The notes beneath the pieces are model-generated. The model was not told the origin of the DNA and made no database searches. It saw nothing but the letters and a program-made list of their open reading frames with translations. A program made the translations under genes and the position numbers. A stretch of 64,000 nucleotides of DNA from Lysinibacillus sphaericus (GTDB taxonomy: Bacteria > Bacillota > Bacilli > Bacillales_A > Planococcaceae): contig NZ_CP019980.1 in assembly GCF_002982115.1 (NCBI RefSeq), forward strand, positions 2,922,001 through 2,986,000, given 5' to 3'. This document shows positions 1 through 9,261 of the stretch, piece after piece (position 1 is the stretch's first letter; every line of letters begins with the position of its first letter).

Positions 1-220
1 GTGTCACTTCATCATTTTCAGGTGGAACTAGCGGATTCTCGCGTATATCCTTGACTAACAATTCACTTAAAACAGCTTTTGCTGCAATTCGTTGTTGGAC
101 AGATTCAGCAGCAATCCCTGCTAGCTGATCTCCTGATTTTTCCTCATTGGCCTTAGCCATCACATCTTTTAATGACTGAAAATTATATTTTTCTCCACCA
201 AATATCACCGATAGATTCAC
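1..220 (-). CDS. eutB: Ethanolamine ammonia-lyase large subunit, N-terminal fragment (runs off the left edge)
   Basis: Only the first ~73 codons are in the window. The translation begins NLSVIFGGEKYNFQSLKDV and continues with KANEEKSGDQLAGIAA, which matches the start of EutB, the catalytic large subunit of the adenosylcobalamin-dependent lyase that splits ethanolamine into acetaldehyde and ammonia. The GTG at 220 is preferred because AAGGAGG lies about six bases upstream; an in-frame ATG at 226 sits directly on that site. It follows eutA by 11 bases, so it belongs to the same operon. EutA, the reactivase for this enzyme, being next door supports the call. Confidence 0.88.
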   Translation of the reverse strand, partial: MNLSVIFGGEKYNFQSLKDVMAKANEEKSGDQLAGIAAESVQQRIAAKAVLSELLVKDIRENPLVPPENDEVT

Positions 221-231
221 GTTCATCCTCC

Positions 232-1653
232 TTACTTTGAGTGGAAAGCAAGTGTTTTCACTACAATGGGGACAACACCAGAAGGTAGCACTTCCCCAAT
301 GTCAATGTAATCGCCTGTTTCTACTTTAATTTGATCGATGCATAGTATAGGAACTGTTGGATTAATGGCTTGTAGCGTTTGCCCTATGACCTTTGCATAA
401 TCTGATTGAATGACTATGATAATTGGTATGTCCTTGGAGCTTCTTGTTCCTAAGTATCGTAAAATGGCCTCGCACAATGCATGGACATCTTCAAAACTTA
501 AATACGGTAACTCACTAAAATAAAGTGCAAAGGGTGCGCGGTGATCATCCAGTGAAAAAAGTGCATCTGCTCTGTCCACTGCTGTCTTCACGATTTGATC
601 AAACGCTTTCGTTGCTACACCTGAGCAATTAAATACAGGAATATTTTTTAACGGTAATACATCCGCATCAACTTGAATCGTTGCACCACTAATTTCGGTT
701 GTTTGGGTTCCTGCTCCAGTTACTGTAGCGCGAGCAGTTTCCTGCGGCTGTAGCCATAAAAACGCTTGAAGTTGCTCATGTTGTAAAAGCATGTTCGCTA
801 GTTTTTCACCAATATCATCATATTGGCGCTGCGAACAATCATGATCATAAATGCAAGAAGCTACACCACCTGAAAAAACGATTGCATCCACAGGCTTATG
901 CCAATTTGGTAAATGTCCTAACAATAATGGATGTTGTGCATCTTGTAGTTGTCCGCTTAACGTGTTAGCTAAAAAGTCCGCCATTTCTTGAATAAGTTGT
1001 GCAACGCGCACGTCTTCTGCAGAGTCACCTACTTGTAATGGATTAGACCAATGCTTCATTAATTGCTTTATAGGAGGTGAGATAGAATAGACTTTGCCAT
1101 GCTGAAATTCGATTAATCTACCGCCAACATGTAAGGTGCATGTGCCGATCACTTCACCGAACTGCATTACTGCAATATTTGCCGTACCGCCACCAATATC
1201 TATATTGGCAATTACTTTAGCTGTGTTTTTGGACTGTTGCACAGTCCCCGCCCCTTTTGCAGCAATAATCCCTTCTAAATCCGGACCAGCAGTGGCAACT
1301 AAAAACTGTCCAGCTGCATCTGCAAGGGTATGGACAACCTCCCTAGCATTTTCTTTCGTAGCAGATTCACCTGTAATAATAATGGCGCCTGTTGAAATAT
1401 CCGCTGGTGAAATTTGAGCCAATTGATATTGCTGAAATATAAATTTTTCTATTTGTTCCATATCAATAATGTCTTTCGTAACAAACGGTGTTTTAATAAT
1501 AGGACTTTGATGCAACACCGTTTTTTCAATAATTTCTATTCGTGGCACATGGGTCACACCAGCAACATTTTTCAACAGAAAACTACTGACAACCATCTTT
1601 GTTGTACTTGTCCCAATATCAATGCCTGCACTATAAATTTTTTCTGTCTTCAA
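232..1653 (-). CDS. eutA: Ethanolamine ammonia-lyase reactivating factor
   Basis: 473 aa with an actin/Hsp70-type ATPase fold: phosphate-1 loop AGIDIGTSTTKMV near residues 9-21, phosphate-2 motif NIDIGGGTANIAV near 150, adenosine motif VFSGGVAS near 260. EutA releases damaged cobalamin from EutBC so that the lyase can be reloaded. The start is TTG at 1653, with GAGGAGG seven bases upstream; no better start is visible. It sits between eutP and eutB with short gaps, so co-transcription is likely. Length is normal for the family. Confidence 0.93.
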   Translation of the reverse strand: MKTEKIYSAGIDIGTSTTKMVVSSFLLKNVAGVTHVPRIEIIEKTVLHQSPIIKTPFVTKDIIDMEQIEKFIFQQYQLAQISPADISTGAIIITGESATKENAREVVHTLADAAGQFLVATAGPDLEGIIAAKGAGTVQQSKNTAKVIANIDIGGGTANIAVMQFGEVIGTCTLHVGGRLIEFQHGKVYSISPPIKQLMKHWSNPLQVGDSAEDVRVAQLIQEMADFLANTLSGQLQDAQHPLLLGHLPNWHKPVDAIVFSGGVASCIYDHDCSQRQYDDIGEKLANMLLQHEQLQAFLWLQPQETARATVTGAGTQTTEISGATIQVDADVLPLKNIPVFNCSGVATKAFDQIVKTAVDRADALFSLDDHRAPFALYFSELPYLSFEDVHALCEAILRYLGTRSSKDIPIIIVIQSDYAKVIGQTLQAINPTVPILCIDQIKVETGDYIDIGEVLPSGVVPIVVKTLAFHSK

Positions 1654-1673
1654 CCTATACCTCCTCTATGCCA

Positions 1674-2171
1674 CTATGGGCAATATATGAGATAGGGACT
1701 ATCACGGTCCTTGACAAACTGGCGAATTTCTTCGTCTGACCGCAGTTGAATAAGTGGTGCAATCAACTCAATGCCCTGCTTTTGCCATGCTGATGTTTTC
1801 ACAATTGGACCGTGCGTCATCACATTTTTTAACAATGCTGTTGCTCTTTCTACATCTGCAAGGGGTGCATCAATTTTGGTAATAACACCAATTTGAATTT
1901 TGGGTATACCCAAGCTAAACTGCGGCGGAAAAACACTCCTTGATGACGTGGCATCTTGCAAATAAATCACATGTGTTACTTCAAGTGATGTTGCCATAAT
2001 ATTTCTGTAGTACATTGGATTTTCTATATATTCTCCAGGTGTATCAACAATCCAGTCATCAAATACGAGTGCTTGGGTTTTAATAGCTTGTCCATCTTTG
2101 CCTAATAACGCATTCATTAGCGTTGATTTACCAGCTTGCACACCACCTATTATCATTACTCGATTTTTCAT
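1674..2171 (-). CDS. eutP: EutP/PduV-type small GTPase-like protein
   Basis: About 165 aa P-loop protein. Walker A is GGVQAGKST near the N-terminus, the switch II-like motif is VDTPGEY, and the guanine-specificity motif is TKID. In other bacteria EutP is linked to ethanolamine utilisation; acetate kinase activity has been reported for a Salmonella homologue. Its exact role here is not visible. The ATG at 2171 is favoured over the ATG at 2180 because AGGA lies eight bases before it, whereas the upstream ATG abuts its own AGG. It begins just after the eutS stop. Confidence 0.88.
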   Translation of the reverse strand: MKNRVMIIGGVQAGKSTLMNALLGKDGQAIKTQALVFDDWIVDTPGEYIENPMYYRNIMATSLEVTHVIYLQDATSSRSVFPPQFSLGIPKIQIGVITKIDAPLADVERATALLKNVMTHGPIVKTSAWQKQGIELIAPLIQLRSDEEIRQFVKDRDSPYLIYCP

Positions 2172-2181
2172 TTGACACATC

Positions 2182-2523
2182 CTATGACTTCGTTATTTTA
2201 GATGGCGTATAACCGAGCATTTCCGATAAAAAACGATTAATCTCCAACATCGCCATTTCTACTTCAGATACACTGCCAACAATAACGAGACTACCAGTAA
2301 AACGGTCTAAAAAACCTAGTTTTACATTGGCTGCCTTTGTTGCTAAATCCCCAGCAATAATAACTGTTTCGCTCGGTGTACAAGTCATAATGCCGAGCGC
2401 ACCTGCTTCTTGTATACCAAGTTTTTGAAACATATCTGGATCAGGATTTGCAATTAGATGACTCAATGTTAGTTGCTTACCCGGCACAAACTCCTGAATA
2501 AAACGTTTCTTTTCCTCACTCAC
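2182..2523 (-). CDS. eutS: Bacterial microcompartment shell protein EutS
   Basis: 113 aa single BMC domain (ALGIMTCTPSETVIIAGD, KLGFLDRFTGSLVIVGSV). It resembles the circularly permuted EutS/PduU shell proteins, which build the polyhedral organelle that contains acetaldehyde. An N-terminal extension of ~35 residues precedes the domain, as in EutS homologues. The start is GTG at 2523 with AGAGGTGA upstream. Only one shell gene is in the window; the others would be expected beyond the left edge, next to eutB/C. It is tightly spaced with eutH upstream and eutP downstream. Confidence 0.92.
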   Translation of the reverse strand: MSEEKKRFIQEFVPGKQLTLSHLIANPDPDMFQKLGIQEAGALGIMTCTPSETVIIAGDLATKAANVKLGFLDRFTGSLVIVGSVSEVEMAMLEINRFLSEMLGYTPSKITKS

Positions 2524-2542
2524 ATTTCATCACCTCTTTCTA

Positions 2543-3787
2543 TCAAGACTTTTGATCTGTTAAATATTCTCCCTCTTTAATAATGCCTGCCTTACGATCC
2601 TCTTGTTCTAGTTTTAATGCGGTCGGTACTGATAGCTTGTAAGCTAAAATTATGGCAAGCACTCCTGCTAAAAGCTTCCCTGCTATAACAGGTAATATAA
2701 TCGTTGGTTGGAAATTAGCCGTAAAGGATAAATGGTCGCCTAAAAGGAATGCTGAACAAACCCCGAAAGCAATGTTGATCACTTTATCTTTTGGTGGCAT
2801 CTGACGAACAAGTGTAAACATGGCCAAAATATTAGCACTTGTCGCTAAAATCCCTGCACTTCCTACTGAAGAAAGACCTAATTTCTTCCCTGCTGTCTCG
2901 AGCGGTTTAGAAGCATATTTTCTTATTAAGTACACCATTGGGAATGCACCCGCTAACATAATACCGATATAGCCAGCCGTTTCTAATGCTCGGAATTGGT
3001 CGACACTATCTGCCATGATGGGATCAAAGCCCCATGCCCCAAAAATCTTAGTAAAAATGCCTGTGAAAATTTCGACAATAGAGAATACAAGCACAAGCTT
3101 AATACCTGCATCCATCACACGACCGAAAATCATAAACCCTTTGATCATGCCATTCGGGATAAGCTTTAGCCCTAACGCAATTAAGATAACAAAAATAAAT
3201 AACGGTAATAAATTAAGTAATATTTGTAAAATAGAAATGGCAAACACATAGGTTGGTGCAGATGTTGTACTAATCACTTCACGAACCTCTGTGTTAAACA
3301 TCACAATCATAATCGACGAAATAAATGCACCAATCGGAATCGTTAATACGCCTGCCATAATGCCTAATGCCATATACTTATGATCACGCTTGTCTAACAT
3401 CGCAAGCCCCATTGGAATCGAGAATACAATGGTTGCACCTGACATAAAACCAACGACAAGCGCCATCACCCATCCTTCATACGACTCTTTTAAAGCATTT
3501 GCTAATTGATATCCCCCCATGTCCGACGCTAAAATTGCTGTAGCTGCAATTGCTGGGTCAGCTCCAATCAATTCAAAAATCGGACTAATAAAATGACTAA
3601 TAAACCACGTTAAGTAAGGTATAGCTGCCATGATTCCTGCCGCTGGTACAAAAATATGACCTACTGTATGGAGTCCATTCATAAATTCTTTACCAATTCC
3701 ATACTCTGCATCTCGAATCGCTCCGATTGCCCCTAAAACTGCACAAATCATAATAATATAAACGATGATCGTTCCTATCATTGCCAT
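2543..3787 (-). CDS. eutH: Ethanolamine transporter EutH
   Basis: 414 aa polytopic membrane protein with about ten hydrophobic segments, starting MAMIGTIIVYIIMICAVLGA. It matches EutH, which allows ethanolamine uptake at low concentration or low pH. It is the first gene after the terminator/ANTAR hairpin, so its expression should depend on EutV antitermination. The ATG at 3787 is preceded by GGGGGG and an AGG. Length is normal for the family. Confidence 0.93.
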   Translation of the reverse strand: MAMIGTIIVYIIMICAVLGAIGAIRDAEYGIGKEFMNGLHTVGHIFVPAAGIMAAIPYLTWFISHFISPIFELIGADPAIAATAILASDMGGYQLANALKESYEGWVMALVVGFMSGATIVFSIPMGLAMLDKRDHKYMALGIMAGVLTIPIGAFISSIMIVMFNTEVREVISTTSAPTYVFAISILQILLNLLPLFIFVILIALGLKLIPNGMIKGFMIFGRVMDAGIKLVLVFSIVEIFTGIFTKIFGAWGFDPIMADSVDQFRALETAGYIGIMLAGAFPMVYLIRKYASKPLETAGKKLGLSSVGSAGILATSANILAMFTLVRQMPPKDKVINIAFGVCSAFLLGDHLSFTANFQPTIILPVIAGKLLAGVLAIILAYKLSVPTALKLEQEDRKAGIIKEGEYLTDQKS

Positions 3788-3822
3788 CCTACTTATCCCC
3801 CCTTTGATTTTGATAAATATAT

Positions 3823-3867
3823 ATAAAAAAAAGACGCATTAAAGAAAAATTCTCTTTAAAGCGTCTT
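3823..3867 (-). terminator. Intrinsic terminator between eutV and eutH (attenuator)
   Basis: On the minus strand AAGACGC pairs with GCGTCTT, extended by a second run of seven pairs, followed by eight U. It lies in the 84-base gap between the eutV stop and the eutH start, so readthrough is needed to express eutHSPAB from upstream promoters. Its 5' arm overlaps the hairpin at 3859-3872. Confidence 0.85.
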
Positions 3868-3872
3868 TGCTT
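3859..3872 (-). promoter_or_regulatory. Candidate EutV (ANTAR) RNA-binding hairpin overlapping the terminator
   Basis: The minus-strand RNA folds as AAGC - AAAGAC - GCTT: a four-pair stem with a hexaloop carrying A at position 1 and G at position 4, the known ANTAR target signature. It starts right after the eutV stop codon and includes the 5' terminator arm, so the two folds exclude each other. A second (P1) hairpin upstream, usual for dual-hairpin ANTAR sites, is not clear. Confidence 0.62.
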
Positions 3873-4450
3873 CATCTATTTACTTGTAATGTATTTATAA
3901 TTCGTTTTGCAATTGTTACCATTTCCTGTTGACTTTGCATACTCTCATTGCGAATTTTTTTATATGCCTCGTCTTCACTAAGATTTTCTACTTGCATCAG
4001 TAAACCTTTCGCTCGTTCGATGACTTTTCGCTTTTCTATCTCGCTTTGCTTATGCAATAACTCTCCGTTTAAACGGTTAAATTTATCGATTTGATGAAAC
4101 GCCACTTCCAACGCTGGTAGGACATTTTTCTCAGAAAACGGTTTCATAACATACCCTAAAATATTATCCTGTTTCATGTATAATAACAATTCTTTTTCAC
4201 TATAAGCAGATATAAAAAGCACTGGTATACCGAGCTGCTGTTCAATAATTTTACTCGCCTTTAGTCCATCTAGCTTCGGCATTTTGATGTCCATTAGTAT
4301 CAGCTGAGGCTTATGTGTATAAGCTAGTTCAATCGCAGATTCGCCATTATTTGCCTGTGCTACTACTTCGTAACCATTATCTTCTAGCATAAACTTCAAA
4401 TCAATTGCAATAAGTGATTCATCTTCGACAATCATAACTTTCCTAGTCAT
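3872..4450 (-). CDS. eutV: ANTAR-domain response regulator/antiterminator EutV
   Basis: 192 aa. It has an N-terminal receiver domain with the phospho-acceptor Asp in LILMDIKMP and conserved Lys in VMKPF, a short helical linker, then a C-terminal ANTAR RNA-binding domain (KVIERAKGLLMQ...EDEAYKKIRNESM). In enterococci and listeria EutV binds paired hairpins in eut leaders and blocks termination when EutW senses ethanolamine. It overlaps the end of eutW by eight bases. The target hairpin and terminator lie directly downstream. Confidence 0.94.
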   Translation of the reverse strand: MTRKVMIVEDESLIAIDLKFMLEDNGYEVVAQANNGESAIELAYTHKPQLILMDIKMPKLDGLKASKIIEQQLGIPVLFISAYSEKELLLYMKQDNILGYVMKPFSEKNVLPALEVAFHQIDKFNRLNGELLHKQSEIEKRKVIERAKGLLMQVENLSEDEAYKKIRNESMQSQQEMVTIAKRIINTLQVNR

Positions 4451-5873
4451 TTAGGATAAATACCTCCTCACTTACAGGAAACTGAATTTGAGTATGTGTA
4501 CCTTGTTCACTAGGGATAATTGTAAATGTGCCAGCTAAATCATATTCAACAAGTCTTGTAATAATCTCCATTCCAAAAGATGCCTTCACCTCTTGCATCC
4601 CAACGCCGTTGTCGGAAATATGAAGTGAAATAGAAGATGCATCCTGAAGAAATTTTATATCAATTGTTCCTTCCTCACGATCAATAAAAGCATACTTTAA
4701 AGCATTTTGTAATAACTCACAAATAATTAATGCGAGTGAAACCGCCTTTTTAGAATGACAATATAGCTGTAGTTCATCGTGATGGAAGATTAATTGAATG
4801 GCTGCTGTATGAGAAGTGCCAACCATTTTATACCCTATTTTTTTAGACAAAGCGATAACATCCACTTTTTCTTCCGCATTATCCTCATTTTCTAAAATAA
4901 GTTCGTAAACAGAAGAAATACTATAAATGCGATTTAATGCTTCCTGAAAAGCACTTGCATTTGAAGCCGCTAGGTCATTGCGCATTTGCAGTCGCAATAG
5001 GCTTGTAACCGTTTGTAAATTATTTTTTACACGATGATGAATTTCCCGTATAGCAAATGTTTTCATCATCAGTTCATTTTCTTTCAGCTTTAGCTCTGTT
5101 AGATCATGAATAATAAGCAGTGTCACTTTATCATTTTGACTGCGGATAGGAATTTTTTTCACAATAAAAGATTTACGATCAATCGTAATTTCTAAGAAAA
5201 AGACATCATCGCCTTTATCATAGACCTCTTGTAAAAAAGGTAATATTTTATCCAAAGCAACATTATCGAAATTTTCTAGTCCTGAAAGTTCCGTTATAAA
5301 TCGGTATCCTGCAGGATTGCTATAAATGACCTTATTTTCATGATTTGTCAGAATAATTGACTCTACTAATAAATCAGACACAACTGGAATTGGCTGCGCG
5401 TTGGGTTCGACAATATGTTCAATTAATGCAAAAGGCATATTTTGAAAATCATCCTTTGGTGCAGTTTGCATCTTAACCTTTTTTTCTTGAATCAACACGG
5501 CGATAACCTGTCCATCATCATTAAAGAGGGGGACAACGTTTTGTTCTACAGTTAGACCTTCCTGTGTGATTGCTCTCGAAATGGATGATCTTTCTTTATG
5601 TTTAAAAGCTGCAAATACTGCTGGCTCGAAGCTTTCAAAGACAAATTTTCCAATCACTGATTTTTCATATAAACCAATTTCTTTTGTAGGGAATGCCTCT
5701 GCTACAACAATTGCATGTGGTAAATTTTCCATCATACAATCTATGAACATATAGCAATCTGTCAACTCAGCATAATAAGATAGTGTAGTTTCAATTTCTA
5801 CTAACTTCTCGATATCCTTACCTGATAAGCTTGTATATTTACTACACAACGATTGAATGCTCGACAGGTCCAC
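4443..5873 (-). CDS. eutW: Ethanolamine-sensing histidine kinase EutW
   Basis: 476 aa with no membrane segments. An N-terminal sensor region (~1-150) is followed by a PAS-like region (~165-265), then a HisKA_2-type dimerisation domain with phospho-His in REIHHRVKNN near residue 280, and a HATPase_c domain (ELLQNALKYAF, DNGVGM). This layout fits EutW, a soluble kinase that phosphorylates EutV. The start is uncertain: GTG at 5873 lies inside a G-rich ribosome site and no better in-frame start was found. It heads the eutW-eutV pair. Confidence 0.9.
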   Translation of the reverse strand: MDLSSIQSLCSKYTSLSGKDIEKLVEIETTLSYYAELTDCYMFIDCMMENLPHAIVVAEAFPTKEIGLYEKSVIGKFVFESFEPAVFAAFKHKERSSISRAITQEGLTVEQNVVPLFNDDGQVIAVLIQEKKVKMQTAPKDDFQNMPFALIEHIVEPNAQPIPVVSDLLVESIILTNHENKVIYSNPAGYRFITELSGLENFDNVALDKILPFLQEVYDKGDDVFFLEITIDRKSFIVKKIPIRSQNDKVTLLIIHDLTELKLKENELMMKTFAIREIHHRVKNNLQTVTSLLRLQMRNDLAASNASAFQEALNRIYSISSVYELILENEDNAEEKVDVIALSKKIGYKMVGTSHTAAIQLIFHHDELQLYCHSKKAVSLALIICELLQNALKYAFIDREEGTIDIKFLQDASSISLHISDNGVGMQEVKASFGMEIITRLVEYDLAGTFTIIPSEQGTHTQIQFPVSEEVFILND

Positions 5874-5931
5874 CCCCTATCATAGAATACTCAACAGTGA
5901 TTGTGACTATTCCTTTAAATTTCTTGTCATC

Positions 5932-5961
5932 ATTATAAACCTTTTGCAAAATTATTTTCAA
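5932..5961 (-). promoter_or_regulatory. Candidate sigma-A promoter for eutWV
   Basis: The minus strand carries TTGAAA (5961-5956), an 18-base spacer and TATAAT (5937-5932), ~60 bases before the eutW start. It would make the eutWV transcript that ends at the attenuator. No catabolite-response site was identified. Confidence 0.55.
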
Positions 5962-6090
5962 GAAGAAAAATTTTTATATTTAATAAAATTCATTGCATTA
6001 CAAAGAACTATATAGTTTAAAACAGAAATATTCAACACTTTTTTCGACAATCTCTAAAAGCGGCACAATAATTATTATTTTAAAATAGCA

Positions 6091-6130
6091 AAAAGGCAAG
6101 TTTACGCCAATGGTAAACTTGCCTTTTTTT
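6091..6130 (-). terminator. Terminator downstream of the dinG-type helicase gene
   Basis: A long hairpin (AAAAGGCAAGTTTAC / GTAAACTTGCCTTTT, loop of seven) just after the helicase stop. It has T-runs on both strands, so it could act in both directions; it separates this gene from the eut locus. Confidence 0.8.
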
Positions 6131-8037
6131 TACTTTATTTCTGCTGTCACTGCTAAAATATTTTCAAATGTTTTCTGCTGTTTCGCTTCTTCCTCATTTA
6201 ACAATATATGAATATCGCCATGATCATTCGATGTGCGAATTAATCGTCCCATTCCTTGTTGCAAACGCAATTGCATAAATGGTAACTCTACTTCTTCATA
6301 CGGATTTTCAGCAAACGTCCGTTTCGCGTCAAATAATGGATCATGTGGTGGGAAAGGTAAGTCATATATTATCACACGTGTTAGCGCCTCTTCTGGCAAA
6401 TCTAAACCTTCCCATAAATGGTAGGAACATAGTGTTTTTACTGTACCTTCTTGGAAATCACGAACAATAGCTGATAGTTCACGATCTCCTTCAAACGCCA
6501 CATACATTCGCTCCATTAGTGGTAATTCTGCTTTAAAGTTTAACATCGCTTGTTTTGATTTGAATAATATTAATGTTTTCTCACCGTCTCGTAACAATTG
6601 TTGGACACGGGCTGTTTTATTATTTTGAGATAGCTCATGTAAATAAATTCTCATCACTGCTTCATAATCAAACGGTGATGGAACTGAGAAAGATTGGTAA
6701 TTATGGATACCAAGACTATAAGCAATATAGGAGAAATCCTTATTGACAGATAATGTTGCAGAAGAAAATACGATTGGAAGCTTTTTTGAGAATAACTTTT
6801 CTTCTAAAACTTCTGTAATCAGTCGTGGCATAATAACTAATGTTTCTTCACCATCTGTTTCCTCTAACCAATCAACAGCATCGCCTTGTGCAGTAAAAAT
6901 GCGAAGTGACGCTTGATATTGCTCTAAATATTCCTCTGCCATATTTAACTCATACTCTGGAATCATATACATTTCTGATTCAAAAACAAATTCTTCTAGT
7001 AGTACATCTACATCGGCAATCAATTGTTTACCATACTTTAAAAGTGTTACAGATTTATTAATACGCTTCCGTTCTTCCTCAGACGCCACAATATCATCAC
7101 GCAACTGATCGAAAAATAGTTCGTGATCGTCTTGCAATTTTTCCATTGCATACAAAGTTCGTTCACGTACTCCATCTACCATTAAACGCTCTAACAGAGG
7201 AACAATCGTCGTTGCCTGCACCTTATATGTCATTGCTTTTTGCGCCGCATATTCCAATAAATGCCCCTCATCTAGCACCATCATTGATACTTCGGGAAGT
7301 AACGCTAACTGCCCTTCACGTTCACGGGACTCTTTCGTTGCTAAATGCTCCATTAAAAAGTCTTGCGAGCAAATAATTAAATCCGTTGATTTACGATAAT
7401 GTGCACGATGTAATGTTTGACCACAGCGATTACGCAAATCACATACTGAACATTGCATAATCGCATTATAATTCACTTTATGCCAATCTTCATCACTAAC
7501 CGTTGGATAATCACTGCGATCACCATATGGTTGGACTGCAATCATCGAGCCTTGTGCATAGACACCATCGGGAATTGAAAAAGCAATATCATCGATCCAC
7601 TCATCCGTTTCGACTTTTTCTGCTTCTTCGAAACGCTTTAAGCATAAATATTGATCACGTGATTTTGCTAAACGGACATCAATTTCTAAACCGAGTGTTT
7701 TTTGTAATTTATAAATATCGCCGCCCTCTTTCACGAGCTGGTCGATTAATGTTTCATCTGCACAGGCAATTAGCGCTGGTTTACCTGTATAGCGTGCATA
7801 GGATACAGCCGGCAGTAAATAGGCAATGGTTTTTCCTGTTCCTACTCCAGCTTCAGCAAATAACACATTTTTTTCTTTTAACGCCTGTTCAATTTGATAG
7901 GCCATGAAAATTTGCTCATCACGGCATTCAAATCCTTTTTCTGGTAATTCATCATAAAGGACATCGCCCATCCAGTCACCTAATGACTCGAAAAACGAGC
8001 GATCCTTCGTTAATGCAAATGGTAAAGATTTACGCAA
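6130..8037 (-). CDS. DinG/XPD-family ATP-dependent DNA helicase (YpvA-like)
   Basis: About 635 aa superfamily-2 helicase. Walker A is AEAGVGTGKT, the DEAH-type box is LDEGH, and motif VI is QGMGRLIRT near the C-terminus. Four cysteines, with CSVCDLRNRC in the middle, probably bind an iron-sulphur cluster as in XPD/DinG. It likely unwinds DNA during repair. The TTG at 8037 is favoured over the TTG at 8058 because GAGGGGG lies eight bases upstream of it. Position beside the YpsC-like methyltransferase matches B. subtilis ypvA. No exonuclease domain is present. Confidence 0.88.
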   Translation of the reverse strand: MRKSLPFALTKDRSFFESLGDWMGDVLYDELPEKGFECRDEQIFMAYQIEQALKEKNVLFAEAGVGTGKTIAYLLPAVSYARYTGKPALIACADETLIDQLVKEGGDIYKLQKTLGLEIDVRLAKSRDQYLCLKRFEEAEKVETDEWIDDIAFSIPDGVYAQGSMIAVQPYGDRSDYPTVSDEDWHKVNYNAIMQCSVCDLRNRCGQTLHRAHYRKSTDLIICSQDFLMEHLATKESREREGQLALLPEVSMMVLDEGHLLEYAAQKAMTYKVQATTIVPLLERLMVDGVRERTLYAMEKLQDDHELFFDQLRDDIVASEEERKRINKSVTLLKYGKQLIADVDVLLEEFVFESEMYMIPEYELNMAEEYLEQYQASLRIFTAQGDAVDWLEETDGEETLVIMPRLITEVLEEKLFSKKLPIVFSSATLSVNKDFSYIAYSLGIHNYQSFSVPSPFDYEAVMRIYLHELSQNNKTARVQQLLRDGEKTLILFKSKQAMLNFKAELPLMERMYVAFEGDRELSAIVRDFQEGTVKTLCSYHLWEGLDLPEEALTRVIIYDLPFPPHDPLFDAKRTFAENPYEEVELPFMQLRLQQGMGRLIRTSNDHGDIHILLNEEEAKQQKTFENILAVTAEIK

Positions 8038-8121
8038 TTGACGTTCCCCCTCATACAATCTGTTCCTATTATACGCGACGAAACGGAAGATAAGAAAAAA
8101 TCTTATCTTCCGTTATTCTAG

Positions 8122-9258
8122 TTAGTCTCTCTTGGACTTTTGTCCCCAATATTGATAATAATTTGTTTCAATAAAACCATTGAATAATTTACGTTTTTTC
8201 GTTGTTTGACGACCGTATAATTCTTCGAAGTTTTTCATGGAGGATAGCATATATACCGACCAAGTTGGGTAGTTTTTCATGACTTGTCCTAAATCACGAA
8301 TGACTTGCTCTACAACTTCTACATCGCCAATACGCTCTCCATATGGAGGGTTCCCAATCATTACACCATCTGTTAGCTGTGTTGTAAAATCACGAGCTTG
8401 CATTTGTTTAAACGTAATAATATCCCCAAAACCTGCTTCTAGCGCGTTTTCTTGTGCAATACTTACCATGCGATGGTCAATATCTGATCCGAAAATTTCA
8501 AGTGGTTGGTCATAGTTGGCTATACTATCCGCTTCATCTCGCACAGCATCCCAAATTTTCGCTTTCATCCACGGCCAACTTTCCGAAATAAATTCTCGAT
8601 TATAGCCTGGTGCGATATTTTGTCCATACATTGCTGCTTCTAGGGCAATTGTACCTGAACCACAAAATGGATCGACAAACGGACGGTTCGGATTCCATTT
8701 AGAAATCTGAACAAGTGCAGCGGCTAATGTTTCTTTTAGCGGTGCTTCCCCTTGCGCTTGTCGGTAGCCCCGCTTATGTAAGCCAGCGCCAGAAGTATCA
8801 ATAGTAAGTGTAGCCACATCTTTTAAGATTGAAACTTCAATTTTGTATGTTGCACCTGATTCATCTAAAAAACCAAGGCGTTTGTAGTGTTGCTTCATGC
8901 GTTCTACGATTGCTTTTTTGGTAATCGCTTGACAATCTGGCACACTAAATAATTTAGACTTTACTGATTTCCCTGAAACAGGAAAAGATGCATCCACCGG
9001 TAAATATTTTTCCCATGGTAGTGCCTTTACACTTTCAAACAATTGTTCAAAAGACTTTGCAGGAAATTGTCCTACAACAATTTTCACTCGATCTGCTACA
9101 CGTAACCATAAGTTGGCACGAGCAATGGCCGTTTCATCACCCTCAAAATAAACTTTGCCATTTTCGACTGTCGTTTTATAACCGAGTGCCTGTACTTCTT
9201 GTGCTACAATCGCTTCTAAGCCCATTGCAGCTGTTGCGACTAATTTATAGTTTGCCAT
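8122..9258 (-). CDS. THUMP-domain SAM-dependent RNA methyltransferase (YpsC/RlmL-N-like)
   Basis: 378 aa. An N-terminal THUMP RNA-binding region (~1-165) precedes a Rossmann methyltransferase with the SAM motif DPFCGSGTIALEA and the catalytic NPPYG motif typical of N2-guanine methylation. The family corresponds to the N-terminal half of E. coli RlmL, so it probably methylates 23S rRNA; the exact base cannot be read from sequence. ATG at 9258 has AAGGA upstream. Gene order ypvA-ypsC-rnpB-gpsB is as in B. subtilis, apart from the inserted GGDEF-EAL gene. Confidence 0.9.
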   Translation of the reverse strand: MANYKLVATAAMGLEAIVAQEVQALGYKTTVENGKVYFEGDETAIARANLWLRVADRVKIVVGQFPAKSFEQLFESVKALPWEKYLPVDASFPVSGKSVKSKLFSVPDCQAITKKAIVERMKQHYKRLGFLDESGATYKIEVSILKDVATLTIDTSGAGLHKRGYRQAQGEAPLKETLAAALVQISKWNPNRPFVDPFCGSGTIALEAAMYGQNIAPGYNREFISESWPWMKAKIWDAVRDEADSIANYDQPLEIFGSDIDHRMVSIAQENALEAGFGDIITFKQMQARDFTTQLTDGVMIGNPPYGERIGDVEVVEQVIRDLGQVMKNYPTWSVYMLSSMKNFEELYGRQTTKKRKLFNGFIETNYYQYWGQKSKRD

Positions 9259-9261
9259 ACA

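Noticed and set aside
3873..3930. A P1 hairpin partner for the ANTAR site
   Set aside because: The best hexaloop candidate (around AACGAA) has only two base pairs in its stem, so I did not annotate it.
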